Positions 43,721 to 54,333 of a stretch of 64,000 nucleotides of DNA are shown here, piece by piece. Made by a program: the position numbers and the translations under genes. Source of the DNA: Pohlia nutans (taxonomy: Eukaryota; Streptophyta; Bryopsida; Bryales; Mniaceae); contig CM040093.1 of the NCBI GenBank assembly GCA_022496805.1, positions 13,308,213-13,372,212 of the forward strand. Direction: 5' to 3'. Each line of letters starts with the position of its first letter. The stretch's first letter is position 1. The notes under the pieces are model-generated. The model did not search any database, was not told where the DNA came from, and saw nothing but the letters and a program-made list of their open reading frames with translations.

Positions 43721-46516
43721 GCGTCATCTTCACAGAGAAATATCCGTGCATGAGTCAGTGAGGTGGAGGTGGAGTGAATCCCCCGGCCAGAGCTACCGTA
43801 ACTGGGCAGTTGTTTCTGGGGGGTACTCTCTATCTCCCACTCGCTGTCTCTTTGACTCGATGACTGGAGGGATTCACTGTCATGCCGAGCCTGCGCGACG
43901 GATCCGACATGTGACGGCACTGATGGGAGTGATGGCGTGTTTGCATCTGGCAGAAGCAATGGCAAACTGCCAAGTACACGAAGACGTCCTCCTACAGATT
44001 GATGGGCGATTCGCTGCATCGGGCATTGTCGTGTCTAGCCCTTTCTGGCATGTTGGTGACGACGGCCAAGAATCCGAGATGTTTCTCGTTAGGATTTCCA
44101 CCGTTGAGGCCGACTTTGGAGACACAGTATTGGCGGGGTTCAATGCGTGGAGGCTTGCCGACTGTATCGGCAAGCAAGTTCCTTGGCCGGATGTGGATAT
44201 TGTACGTGCATCAGCTGGCGCTGCGGACTCCGGTGTAGCCTCCAACGACTTTTCGCGGTGCCTGAATGCCATCATTGCCGCTGACGCAACGGATGGCACC
44301 TACTACCTCGTTGGAAATCACGACGGCGAGGACATTGTGAATGATAGTGAATATGAGGACGATGGAGAGGTCTCCCCGTCCTCTGACAACGAGGAAGATC
44401 CAATGATGGACGACAGCCTTCGACGTTTCCCACCTCGAATTCTATGGCGGGGTAAAAAGTGTGTGCTCGAAGGTGAGGGTGGAGTCGTAGTAGCCGCAGG
44501 CAGAATTCAAGCGAGCATGCCCGAAGACACATTTTTGGACGCTCTGTTGGGACACGACGAGGTTGGAGTGCTGGTGCTCCAAGAGACTGACGCCGCCGCG
44601 GGAGAGTTGATGTTGCACCGTCGATGGCCCCTTACATCAGTGCATTTGGAAGGGGGCAAGGTGCTCGCCACCATCGTCGCTTTCCACAGGGATGATCCGG
44701 TAGCGGACGCCGTGGCCAGGCTGAAGCGTGGCGTCCCGAAGGCGCCCTACACCTCCAAGACGCGGGTGCTGAGAGGCGATTGTGGATGGCCATCAAAACG
44801 TCTGAGACTGTCCGGAGAGGATGTTGCTAGACAAGTCAGCATTAAGGAGTGTTGCTCGTGGACTTGCTGCCAAATATTCCCGTGCTCTAAGACCATTCAT
44901 GTCCGTTCACAATTATGGGGGAAGTCCTTCGCCGAGCCCCGAGAGTTTGGAGTGGATCTAGTCGGCCGGTTCCGGGCCGTCGATGGGGCTACCTCCGCAG
45001 TAATAACAATGGAAGGGGTGGACGTGTGCGAGACTGCTTGTTGGAAAATACTCGGCATAGGACGCGAGACCTTCTATGATTACAAGCGGTGATATCGACG
45101 TGGGATTCGTTTGGCCCGTCATGGCAATAGTAGGCAGCCTAAACGTCGGCCGGCGACCGTGCAGGCGGAGGGGACGCTACTGTCCATTGTCAATGACACC
45201 TGCGACGTCATGCCCGCGACCTGGATGAAGGGAATCAACGACGGGCAGCAGGACGTCCAGAAGTACCTCCCGGTTGCCTTCACCTGGGAGGTCGTCCGCA
45301 AGAAGGTGAACGATGTAAGGTCACGCTCCTCGCGCCTCTGCTTTTTTACACTCAATGCCATATGTAAATTGACTTCAAACTGCCCTTTGGTTCCAAGATG
45401 TCGTCATCGGTGGAGAGGCCTCCCCACGGTCGGGATACTCAACTACTGACGGGGAGGTCCCCGCGCTGTGGGAGTTTCTTTGACGGGGATAGCAGGCGTC
45501 TCCCGACGCCCGTTCTTGGGAACGGACGCCTGCTTTCCCCGTCAAAGATACTCCCGAGCACCATGCGTGGAGAGCTCTCCCCACCACTGTGCGTGGGGAG
45601 CTCTCCCCACCAGCGTGCGTGGGGAGCTCTCCCGAGCATCGTGTGTGGGGAGCTCGCCCCAGCAGCGTGCGTCGAGAGCTTTCTCCACCAGCGTGCATGG
45701 GGAGCTCTCCCATGCAGCGTGTCGGAGAGCTCTCTCGAGCATCGTGCGTGGAAAGCTCTCCCGAGCATCGTGCCTGGGGAGCTCTCCCGAGCATTGTGCG
45801 TGGAGAGCTCTCCCTAGCAGCGTGCGTGGGGAGCTCTCTCGAGCATCGTGCGTCGGGAGGTCTCTCCAGTAGCAAGCGTGTAGGGAGGGCTCTCCACTGG
45901 GAGTATCCTCGATGGGAAAGATGGGCGGCGTGTGTGGAGGGCTGCCCGGAGTCCGAGGATGTCTTTGTAATGGGTTTTGTTTTGGCAGGTCAACTCCGCA
46001 ATTGGTATGGACGCTATGTCGCAGTCTGCTATGAGCCAGATGAAGAAGAGGGTGTTCAAGAACGTCGACGTCAAGAAAGCTGGCTCTACGTTTTCGAAGT
46101 GCTCCGACTGCAACGAGCTAAAGGAGTTCGTGGCAGCAGCGGCAAAGGGTAGCGCAGAGGCGTTGTACCACCAGAGGTTGTACGACGCTCACGTTGCGTA
46201 CCAGCAGTCATGTCGCCGTCAAGTCATGGAAGCGCGATGGCAGCAACGACGCCGTGCAATGGTTGGACTGCACTTCCATCCTCTATGGAAGCTCGCCGAA
46301 CGTTAACTTCACCGAGACCTCGCTACGCAAGATTCCAAGGTTGGATGCGGACAACGCCAAGGCCGTTTTGGCCGACTCGCACGCCTCCTCCGAGGCCGCG
46401 GGTGACGTGCGTCATGTAGGGTAGGTCGCTGAGAATGTCAGTCCTGGAATTCTGTAAAGAGTGTGGACACACCAGCGAAAGCGTGTCCTCATGTAATCGA
46501 TTTGAATCGAAATAAA
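43719..46516 (+). pseudogene. Gene C: Cys-rich transposon-like protein, disrupted
   Basis: The frame opens at 43,719; likely starts are ATG 43,923 or a nearby exon border. Exon 1 reads to GTAAGG at 45,315; exon 2 begins at 45,989 after TTTTGGCAG, both phase 0. An in-frame TGA (45,090-45,092) interrupts exon 1, yet coding-like sequence continues in the same frame on both sides, as if CGA became TGA. Exon 2 appears to shift frame near 46,200. The layout, a Cys cluster (SWTCCQIFPC), then RSQLWGKSFAEPREFGVDL, CETACWKILGIGRETFYDYKR and FSKCSDCNELKEF, resembles the zinc-binding part of large eukaryotic transposon proteins with a DUF7869-type C-terminus; this family call is from pattern memory only. 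AATAAA at 46,511 is a likely poly(A) signal. Divergent from gene A. Confidence 0.5.
45405..45905. repeat. 26-bp palindrome array in the intron of gene C
   Basis: About 17 units of GGGGAGCTCTCCCC plus 12-bp linkers such as ACCAGCGTGCGT. It is the reverse complement of the 26-bp family in gene A intron 1, so in both genes the RNA-sense strand reads GCGTGCGTGGGGAGCTCTCC. It fills most of the intron 45,315-45,988. It also contains a pair of inverted segments (about 45,470-45,550) around GGAGACGCCTGCTATCCCCG. Confidence 0.85.
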
Positions 46517-46599
46517 ATGTTCCTTCCCTAAATGGTGTGCATGTAATGCCACGTGCATATGTTCAGCCTTTGCAGTGCCCCATGGTACAGAATGACGTA

Positions 46600-46930
46600 T
46601 GGCAGTGGGGAGGCCTCCCCATCACAGATTCACAGCCCAGGACTGCACACAGGGAACCCTGAAAATTGCATCGCTGGGGAGGCCTCCCCATCACAGATTC
46701 ACAGCCCATGACTGCACACAGGGAACCCTGAAAATTGCATCGCTGGGGAGGCCTCCCTATGACTTGGGAGACGACAGTGAGGATGAATCCTTATCACGAT
46801 GGGGAAGCACCACTGTTCTACAGAAATACCATGGAGAGAACTCCCTATCGCAGAAAATCAGAGTGTCGATACCTCCATATTGGAACATCTCCTCCCCACA
46901 AAGGGCGACCTCTCCATGAAATCTCCCCAT
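46600..46930. repeat. 69-bp palindrome repeat downstream of gene C
   Basis: GGGGAGGCCTCCCCATCACAG starts at 46,607 and again at 46,676, and a third, partial unit starts at 46,745, so the period is exactly 69 bp, half of the 138-bp unit. The two full copies differ by about one base. Degenerate palindromes continue to about 46,930, the right edge of the island. Confidence 0.85.
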
Positions 46931-48727
46931 GGCAATTCCGGATTCTCGGTCCAAATATCAAGAAATAATTCAAATTTAACGAAATGTGTGTTCTAATATG
47001 TTGAAAATAAGGTTGAAAAGAAAGTAAAAAAAAAAGTGTTCAAAAAAATGCATTGGAATTTGAAGGTTTTTAGGAAACAACTACCTCACTCAACACCGGC
47101 AATTACTATCAATGGAGGTTTGAACCTACAACTTTGTAATTGTAAGTGGAAGTTCTAATCTCTTGGTAGAACTAAATTTTGTGTGCGTATAAAACAAGTT
47201 TTTTTTGTAATTTAAATTAAGATGCATTCTATTCAAAAAATATTTACACTTTTTTCAATATTGTTGTTGACAGTCTTTCTCTCTCAACACTTTTTTTGGA
47301 AAATTCAATGTCGGAAGCTTTTTGACATTTTTTTTTTAATCTTTAGTGTCAATTTATTTTTTTGTAATGATCTCTTCAAATTGTCAACACTAAAGTGTAA
47401 ATACACAACACCTTTTTTTGGTTAGTGAATACATCATCTTACATTCCAAATATATCCACCTCTTTTCCATTCACCCCTTTGTCTTAATGTAGTATTGTTT
47501 CAAATTAAAAATTCCCCTACGATTTACCTATTAGAATAATGTATCTTTCACTCCCCCTAGAGAAGAACCTCAATTTTTTTATGAATAGATAGTTGAAACT
47601 ACAAGTCATTTAACCCTTAAACGTCAAAAAATCCCCATGGGCTTAGTTATAAGAGAACAATGAGGAAAAAAGTGGATTTTCTCAACCAAAAATAAAATGG
47701 ACTGGTGGTTTGGAAAGGCGCTGGAAAAACAAGGCCAAATTCCCAAGTTACGCTGGAAATGGATAATTGTGGAACACATGGGGATCAAACGAATGCATCT
47801 AAAGGACAAAGGAAGCATGCTTTGGGCAACAAACCTTGAAACTAAAGAATTGGTGCTATTAATGCAGTAATGCAGTAATGTTTGTTGCCTTGGAACAAAT
47901 GCCTGTTGGTTAAAACAAATAAAATAATAATGGAGCTCCAGGTGGTGGGAGCTTGGTAAGTGCATTACATACGCTACTAGCCATGGTTGGATTTTTTAAT
48001 TTATTTTACATAGTAAACGTGTGAGGAGCCCAACGGCCCCAACTTCACATTTTTTATCTTTTTTTATTTTTGGACTGTAAAACCGCTTGTCAATCCAGAA
48101 ATGGGTGGGGGGTTTAGATTCTTTTGGATTTCCCATCTATGCATCCTCTCGACATTTTAGGGTTAATTCATATAACTTGCCAAATGACTTTGAGAATTTC
48201 ATAGTACTTTATATTTGACCATTTACTTTGATTTCTTAATAATGTTGGTATAAACATTACAAGCAATTTCAAGCCTAAAATTCAGCCAGTACCTCATGCA
48301 CATAAATGAACTATTTTAATGAAAGATTCCAGGCTAAAAAAGAAAAGAATAAGAATATTTTTTAAAACATTATTAACTATTATTAATAATTTTTAAATTA
48401 TGAAAAATCCAATTTGATGTAGTCAACTTTTGGCCACATCAAATTTGATGTTTTAGAATTTAAAATTATATATATATATATAGAGTCAAATGGTGAAAAT
48501 CCATTGCAAATAGAGAAAAAAACAAACACAACCGTGAACCTAGTAGACGAGATGACGCCGACATATATATAGATTTTGAGAAGTGTTCATTGTAACGTTC
48601 AATATAAAAGAGGACAAAGCTATGTCAATCTTAATTTCAACTTCCAAGAGCAAAAACCATTTAGAAATTAAATAATTTTGTATTATTCAAAAATTACAAA
48701 GAAAATAGATATGTGGTTGATTGCAAA
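46931..48727. other. AT-rich intergenic stretch; possible SINE-like piece
   Basis: No gene recognised. At about 47,085-47,185, read on the minus strand, GGTTCAAACC (B-box core) recurs, as at 13.25 kb, with a TTCTACCAAGAGATTAGAA-like A-box region upstream. A TA dinucleotide run lies near 48,468-48,482. The rest is AT-rich with stops in every frame. Confidence 0.4.
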
Positions 48728-49296
48728 CCTGGGTATGCAACTCCCATATTATATGGCCCTGATTATAATCACTTATATTTCATTTTAGTCCAATCTGAAG
48801 TGATGTAATTTGTTTTAATGTAAGAAACTCTTGTAGCCCTCCTAATAAGGAATCCAAAAATGTAATAATATACAAGAACTAAATCTTCCTTCAAGGCAAT
48901 AATAGCATTAAAAACCTAATTATATGTGTTTTTTTAATACATGTAGCATAGGCCAAGTTACCCAACTTTTTGGGCTTTTTAATAAAATTTTAAGTTTGTT
49001 TTATTATAAATAAAACACCGCCAACGACTTTTAATTCTCATTAGAGGCAACTTCTTGTATGAATTTTTAAAAATTATGCATAGGTGTTTCAATTCTTTAT
49101 ATACGTTGTGGAGATACATTTTTAATAAATATGCAACCCAACTTTTTCTACATCTCATTTTATTTAATTTGGTCTTCACCTAACTTTTTGGTTATTTTAT
49201 TTTTATATAATTTGATATAATTTTTACAAAAGCCGTCCTCTAGGGCGTTTTAATACCGATGCCCGCTGTGAATAATATGGGAGTTGCATACCCGGG
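48728..49296 (+). mobile_element. hAT-like MITE, copy 1 (569 bp)
   Basis: Ends CCTGGGTATGCAACTCCCAT and its inverted match ATGGGAGTTGCATACCCGGG, flanked by an 8-bp direct repeat ATTGCAAA (48,720-48,727 and 49,297-49,304). Eight-base duplications fit the hAT superfamily. The interior is AT-rich and non-coding. A second copy lies inverted at 55,171-55,746. Confidence 0.82.
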
Positions 49297-49449
49297 ATTG
49301 CAAAACGTTGCAAAAACGACGAATAACTTGGCAAACTCTTTGGACGATAATAATAACACACAACAACGCCAATCAACGCTCAACAACGTGAGGTGATCAT
49401 GGCCATAGGAGAATGGATGCCAAAACAAACAGTCAAAACCCATGGTCGA

Positions 49450-50740
49450 AAAAATGCGCAACCCTAAACTTCGTGCTCTCGAATTCGTGTTTCTACAAAG
49501 CCTGAAGTTGCCGCAAAATTGGAGTCCAGTCGATCGCAATAGGGTGTTGACAAGATCGTGGTCCATTTCTTTTGTTGCATAGTCATTCAATTGTTTTTCA
49601 TTTGAATCGAGTCCACGCGGTTTGCTAGAACTAATCGGTAGCTAGCTGAGGTAGCGGACGTACTTGACCTGGACGTTTCCTTGAGAAACTTTCATGGTGC
49701 ATGAGGCGGATGTACCTCCACTCATATTAGGAAGACACAAATATGTAGCCGAATGATTCGGAAGTAATTTCCAAGACGACATGTGCTCAATCTTCCAATG
49801 GCATGAGGTATTTTTTTACAGCCAAATTTGGACCAGCAACTTGTAACACCGCCGAGGAGGTGAATTGTGCGCTTGATCTAGACATAATTCGTTATATTTT
49901 ATTTATTTATTTATTTAGTATTTTAATACTCGCGTGGTCAGGTAGTGGTGGTGGAGGGCTGGAGGCGGAAGCATTTTCAACAATAAAAGTTATTGGTTGA
50001 TTGTTTGTCAATACTTTGATGAGTATTGACCGTGAAGTTGCTGGGATTTCCAACTCATCGTAGATCATTGGAATGTAGAGGGGATGTGAATGCAATTGCA
50101 GCGAGTGGTGAAGTTGGAGTTGTGGAGGTGATTATGTAAGCGACTTATAGGCGCCTTGGTTTCTACATCAGTATTCCGATTGGTAGTGGTTTTTTAGGCA
50201 TTTTGGTAGTAGCATGGAAGGTATTTGCTTTTGAATGCATTTGTGTGGTAGCATACATGAGCGTACCTTAATATTAGGTTGTCATTCTTTGGTGGAAGAT
50301 TCAACTGGACGGTGTGTTCGGTTCCTGGAAATGCATGGTGATAGTTATTTCATCTACTGAGTAAGGTGGATTTGTAAACTTGACGGGCGGCTCTTGTGTA
50401 TGAAGCACTTTGGAGCGGGAATGCTATTTTGAATAGAATAATCTACAAGTTCTACTGTGGAGCTTGTGGCAATTGACATTTTAGAGGCGGTTGCTAATCG
50501 ACTGCATTATTTGAGAGGCTTGGCTTTGTAGTTCAGAATTGTGTGTGAGGTGTAGGAAGCATGCTTTTGAAGGTGAATCAACCTCAACTGTTTGGTCAAA
50601 TTAAAGAATACTTCATTTGTTCAAGTTGGCTTGAATTTGTATATTAGAGTTTGACGAGAACGATGTTCATGAGAAATCAGTTGACAAAGGGGTTGACACA
50701 GAGAGCGTTTTGGAATACCATCCTGATCTATCTAAGCAAT
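49450..50740 (+). pseudogene. Decayed copy of the DUF604 gene 5' region
   Basis: About 1.3 kb matches, with many indels, the leader and start of the DUF604 gene (about 4,445-6,345). Shared blocks include CGAGTCCACGCGGTTT (49,610), TTCAACTGGACGGTGTGTTC (50,309), GGAGCGGGAATGCTATTTTG (50,411) and the start region ACGATGTTCATGAGAAATC (50,660), and it stops within the signal-anchor segment. No glycosyltransferase domain follows. It is a truncated duplicate, carrying leader plus about 25 codons, not a working gene. Confidence 0.75.
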
Positions 50741-50744
50741 GTAG

Positions 50745-51499
50745 TAAAGTGTAGTTCATAGTGAACTGTAATGGAGATTGTCTTTTAGGGTTTCTTTTGT
50801 ATAGAGGTTGACTAACAAAGCTTTGTTTTGTTTTGTGATGTAACCAATGCTTGTTCTGGGTGGTGAATATAGAATGGTGATCTTGCGTTGCATTGGTAAT
50901 TGTATTGGCCCAGTTATGTTGGAATGGATCCATTAACCAATCCTAAAAATGTTGTGGCATTCACTTTGTGGCTTCTAGTGTTGCTTCTCAATGCCAATAA
51001 GGCTCAAAATGTCCATATATAGTTGGAATTCAAGGAAGACTTAGATGACCCATTATCTGCCACGTCCAAATGAAGTAAGATGATCCACTAAGAACGTCAT
51101 CAATGCTTTTTTGAAGAATCTTCATCATAACTATTGAAAAAATATATAAACTACTAAAAAAGATTATAGTCCAATGTTCTATACTTATAGATGTATCATA
51201 TATCAAAAATCAAAAGATTTTGTGAATATTATAAGTATCAAAAGGACAATTATGTCTTTCTCATCATTCTTTATTATTTAGTCCTTGATTAAAGACTATT
51301 TTGAATGAATCAATGACTATTTTGGATAGAATATGCCATTAAGGAGACCACTAAGGACTCCCTAAGTGTGCACGGTTGGCTCGTTTTACCTCGTTTGGAC
51401 CTTGCCATTGTTCAGAGTATGCATACACCGGTCCATGAAATGCAATCTTTGATGCGTGCTACACTCCACAACTACAGATTGTGTACAATATATAGCTTT
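50745..51499. other. AT-rich stretch between the DUF604 pseudogene and the transposon fossil
   Basis: No gene recognised. The break at about 50,740 is abrupt and may be a recombination or insertion border. 50,745-50,935 could be a fragment of an LTR, but no second copy is in the window. Confidence 0.35.
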
Positions 51500-52955
51500 T
51501 TTGAAGATGATCTGGGTTTCTGGGTGAAGCCTCGTTCAATGACCTCATTTTCAAGTTTCCTATTGAAGTAATATGACAACACCCGATGGGTGCAGATGTT
51601 TAAGCATTCTGTAATTGCATTGGTAGATCCTTTGAGTCCACATCTGCAAAGGCAAAACACGACATGCTGGGTTGCAATTCCAGTTCTTATACAAGTCGCA
51701 TGCACGTTGTTCAAGCTGACTTATGGTGCAAATTTCACCATTTGGAATTAGATGTTTGCCATTGGGAGGAGTACAGTCTTGAAGGTGTTACGTGAGGTAG
51801 TGAATGCTATCAACGAAACCTTGCACCATGAGATTAAATGTAGCCTACAAGAGATAGATTGCAGGAAACTCAGGAAAAAATTTCTCACCTATGTGGATTA
51901 CCTAGCGTTGTGGGTGCAATTGATGGCATGCATGTATTAATATCCAAGCCTCAATATGGTCCTATAAATTATTACAATTATGGTCAACTTTCAATATCAT
52001 AGGGTAAAAGCACGAAAAAATGTACCAAAAAGTTAGTCTGCTATACTAAAATCATAATTGTTTTGGTCAAAGGCCATAAATTTATATCAAAATATATTGT
52101 ATTTTGGTTTTAATTTCATGAAGCCCTCTAGAGTTCTTATAGGTACTTGAACCCAAATTTTCAGAACAAAATCTTCAAAAAAGTTTACAAAAAGTAGTGT
52201 TTGAAAATGAATGCCTAAATCCAATCTCGGTTGCAAAATTGATGGCCTTAAATACACTCAACATAAATATAATTTTTATAACCTTTGAAATAATGATAGA
52301 ATTGAGGTCCTTGTCCAAAAAGAAAGTAGAAAAAAATATGTTTTGATATACATTTTGCTTGTTTTATATCAACTTTGTTGATTGTACGTAACTACTTTTT
52401 CAATTTTGGCCACTTCTACGTCAATAAAAAATTTATAACTACTTATTGAAGATTATTTTCTCAATTTTTTTTGGTAGACTTTATAAAACAATAGGTGTTT
52501 TGTTTTATTGTTATTTAAATTTTTACAAAATTCAAATTTATAATGTATTTTTGAACCCTGCATTGTTGAATGGTCATAATAGTTAGAGGTGGTACACTTT
52601 TTCGTGCTTTCACCCCATAGACATTGTATATTAGAAAGTTGCAAAAGGGGCCTGCGTCTTAGAGAAGGCATTTGGGATACTAAAACAAACATTTAGGAAG
52701 TTATTGAAGAAGTCAGACTTGCAAGTCACGTTTCTCCTTGATGTTATTCTATGGTGTGTCATTCTACAAAATATTCTTTTGGGTCAATCACACAAAGAAG
52801 TGGAAGAATTGCTTCAAGTTTTGCGCACCAAGAGTTTAGGAGGCGAAGTGGTGGAAGAAGACGCCACTAGGCCACTGGGCATAGGCAAAGTCATTCGAGA
52901 TGATCTTGCCACAACTTTGGGGACCAAGAAACAAATACAGTTGGAAGTGTACTAG
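51500..52955 (+). pseudogene. PIF/Harbinger transposase pseudogene
   Basis: Conceptual pieces in changing frames match the plant PIF/Harbinger (HARBI1-like) transposase in order: FWVKPRSMTSFSSFL (51,510), ACTLFKLTYGANFTIW (51,690), MFAIGRSTVLKVLREVVN (51,752), VVGAIDGMHVLISKPQYGP with the first catalytic Asp (about 51,907-51,965), then after an AT-rich insertion VEKAFGILKQTFRKLLKKSD (from about 52,660) and EVEELLQVLRT. At least two in-frame stops and several shifts. About 650 bp of unrelated AT-rich DNA (about 51,970-52,620) splits the gene. Non-functional. Confidence 0.75.
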
Positions 52956-53852
52956 ACCACACATGGGTAGAATTAACCATAGATGAGCAGGTACTTCATC
53001 ATCTCCACCTTGACACTCATACCTGAACCAAAACATTTGTTTTTCCATAATGAATTTAAGATATAGTGCAATTGTTTTCTTTAAGATCTTTTTGTAAAAG
53101 AAAAATACTTTAACATCTATACACATACATGTACTTTTCTTCACGATTGGGAGCCATTTACATGTAGATTATACCAATGTAATCTACATCTAAGTATGTA
53201 ATTATGTAGTTGTTGTTGTAGGAGGACAATGTAAGTGTAAGCATCGACATCCTCATCTACCTGTGTTGGTCGGGCATGTTAGTACAATGAACTCTAAACT
53301 CTTCTCTCACTGATGGATTTACACTTGAATTGCGAATTTGAATGAACACTTCTAATTCATAAATGATGATAGAAGTATTTTCATTTTAGAGTTTGATTTC
53401 AATAACAATTTGGTTAGCATTGAGCAGTTTTTTATACACATAGTAGAGTTTCTACATCATAAGTAAAGTTAAATTCAACTCATAGGTAGCACAATTTTTC
53501 ACTCAATTTTTTCCTTTCATTCCAAAAAGTTGAATGTACATACTAAACCAACACAATAACACAATTCAAATACAACGTACTACAATTCAAAAAGAAATTT
53601 CTAACCAACATCTACTTTGTCCGTTGCAGCATGTACTACGTGATGGAAAAATGGTCCAGGGTGGTTCAAATTAGATTATTGTAGAATCTTACATTGTTGG
53701 AGTAGAGTCTCAAATGGTCAGTGTAGTTCCGTCTATGGAGGAGCTAGTGTTGTTCTTGTGATTCGTCCGGGCAGCAGCATGTGGAGTTGCATCGCGTAAT
53801 GTAGTGTTTGCCTAGGCAACACAAGTAGGCCTGATATTCTGGCTACACAAGT
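52956..53852. other. Spacer inside the PIF/Harbinger fossil
   Basis: AT-rich sequence between the two convergent ORF remnants. No protein family recognised. Confidence 0.35.
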
Positions 53853-54170
53853 AGAAAACATGGTAAAAAAAAACCGCATCCAAAATTGGTTGCGGTTCTT
53901 TGGACCAGCCTGTTCCACAGTCGCTAAGCGACTGTAGATTTTATTTTTTTGATTTTCGACTACAAGTTTAATAATTTAGGGGCCTGTAATATACCGTTGG
54001 AAAGGTATTTTCAAGACCTTTCCAACGGTATATTACACGCTCTGAAATTCCTTAAATTGCAGTCGGAAACCCAAAAAAACAAATCTGCAGTCATTATGCA
54101 ACTGCAGATCAGGCTGGTAAAAAGAACTGCAGCCAATTTTGGTTGCGGTTCTTTTTTACCATGTTTTTTA
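53853..54170. repeat. Foldback element with long arms and a perfect 22-bp stem
   Basis: Left arm about 53,853-54,006 and right arm 54,016-54,170 are imperfect reverse complements throughout (for example AACATGGTAAAAA at the outer left against TTTTTACCATGTT at the outer right). The innermost 22 bp of each arm (53,985-54,006 and 54,016-54,037) pair perfectly around a 9-nt loop. RNA from either strand would form a roughly 150-bp hairpin. Either a foldback MITE or a small-RNA precursor. Confidence 0.75.
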
Positions 54171-54333
54171 CTAATGCTAGGTCCAGGTCCAGTTTAGTGT
54201 GATGAAGTCGGTGGGAGCAACTTGTGGCGTGCTCTGAAATCCTCTAGTGCTTGACATCGTCAGACCTCTACTTAACACAATAGAAAGTTGTGACAAACAA
54301 CTGACCATTTCTCTTTGTTTCAAGATAGCCAAT

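Noticed and set aside
41872..44019. Long minus-strand frames with a 46-residue repeat (RVGRPPHHLALP type).
   Set aside because: They are the complement of the 138-bp array, are equally open on the plus strand, and the upstream part is antisense to gene C.
15800..46930. Bacterial contamination or a prophage, suggested by ParB-like and methylase-like regions and higher GC.
   Set aside because: GT-AG introns with consistent phases, a TATA box, a poly(A) signal and copia and intron arrays inside the gene show a eukaryotic locus.
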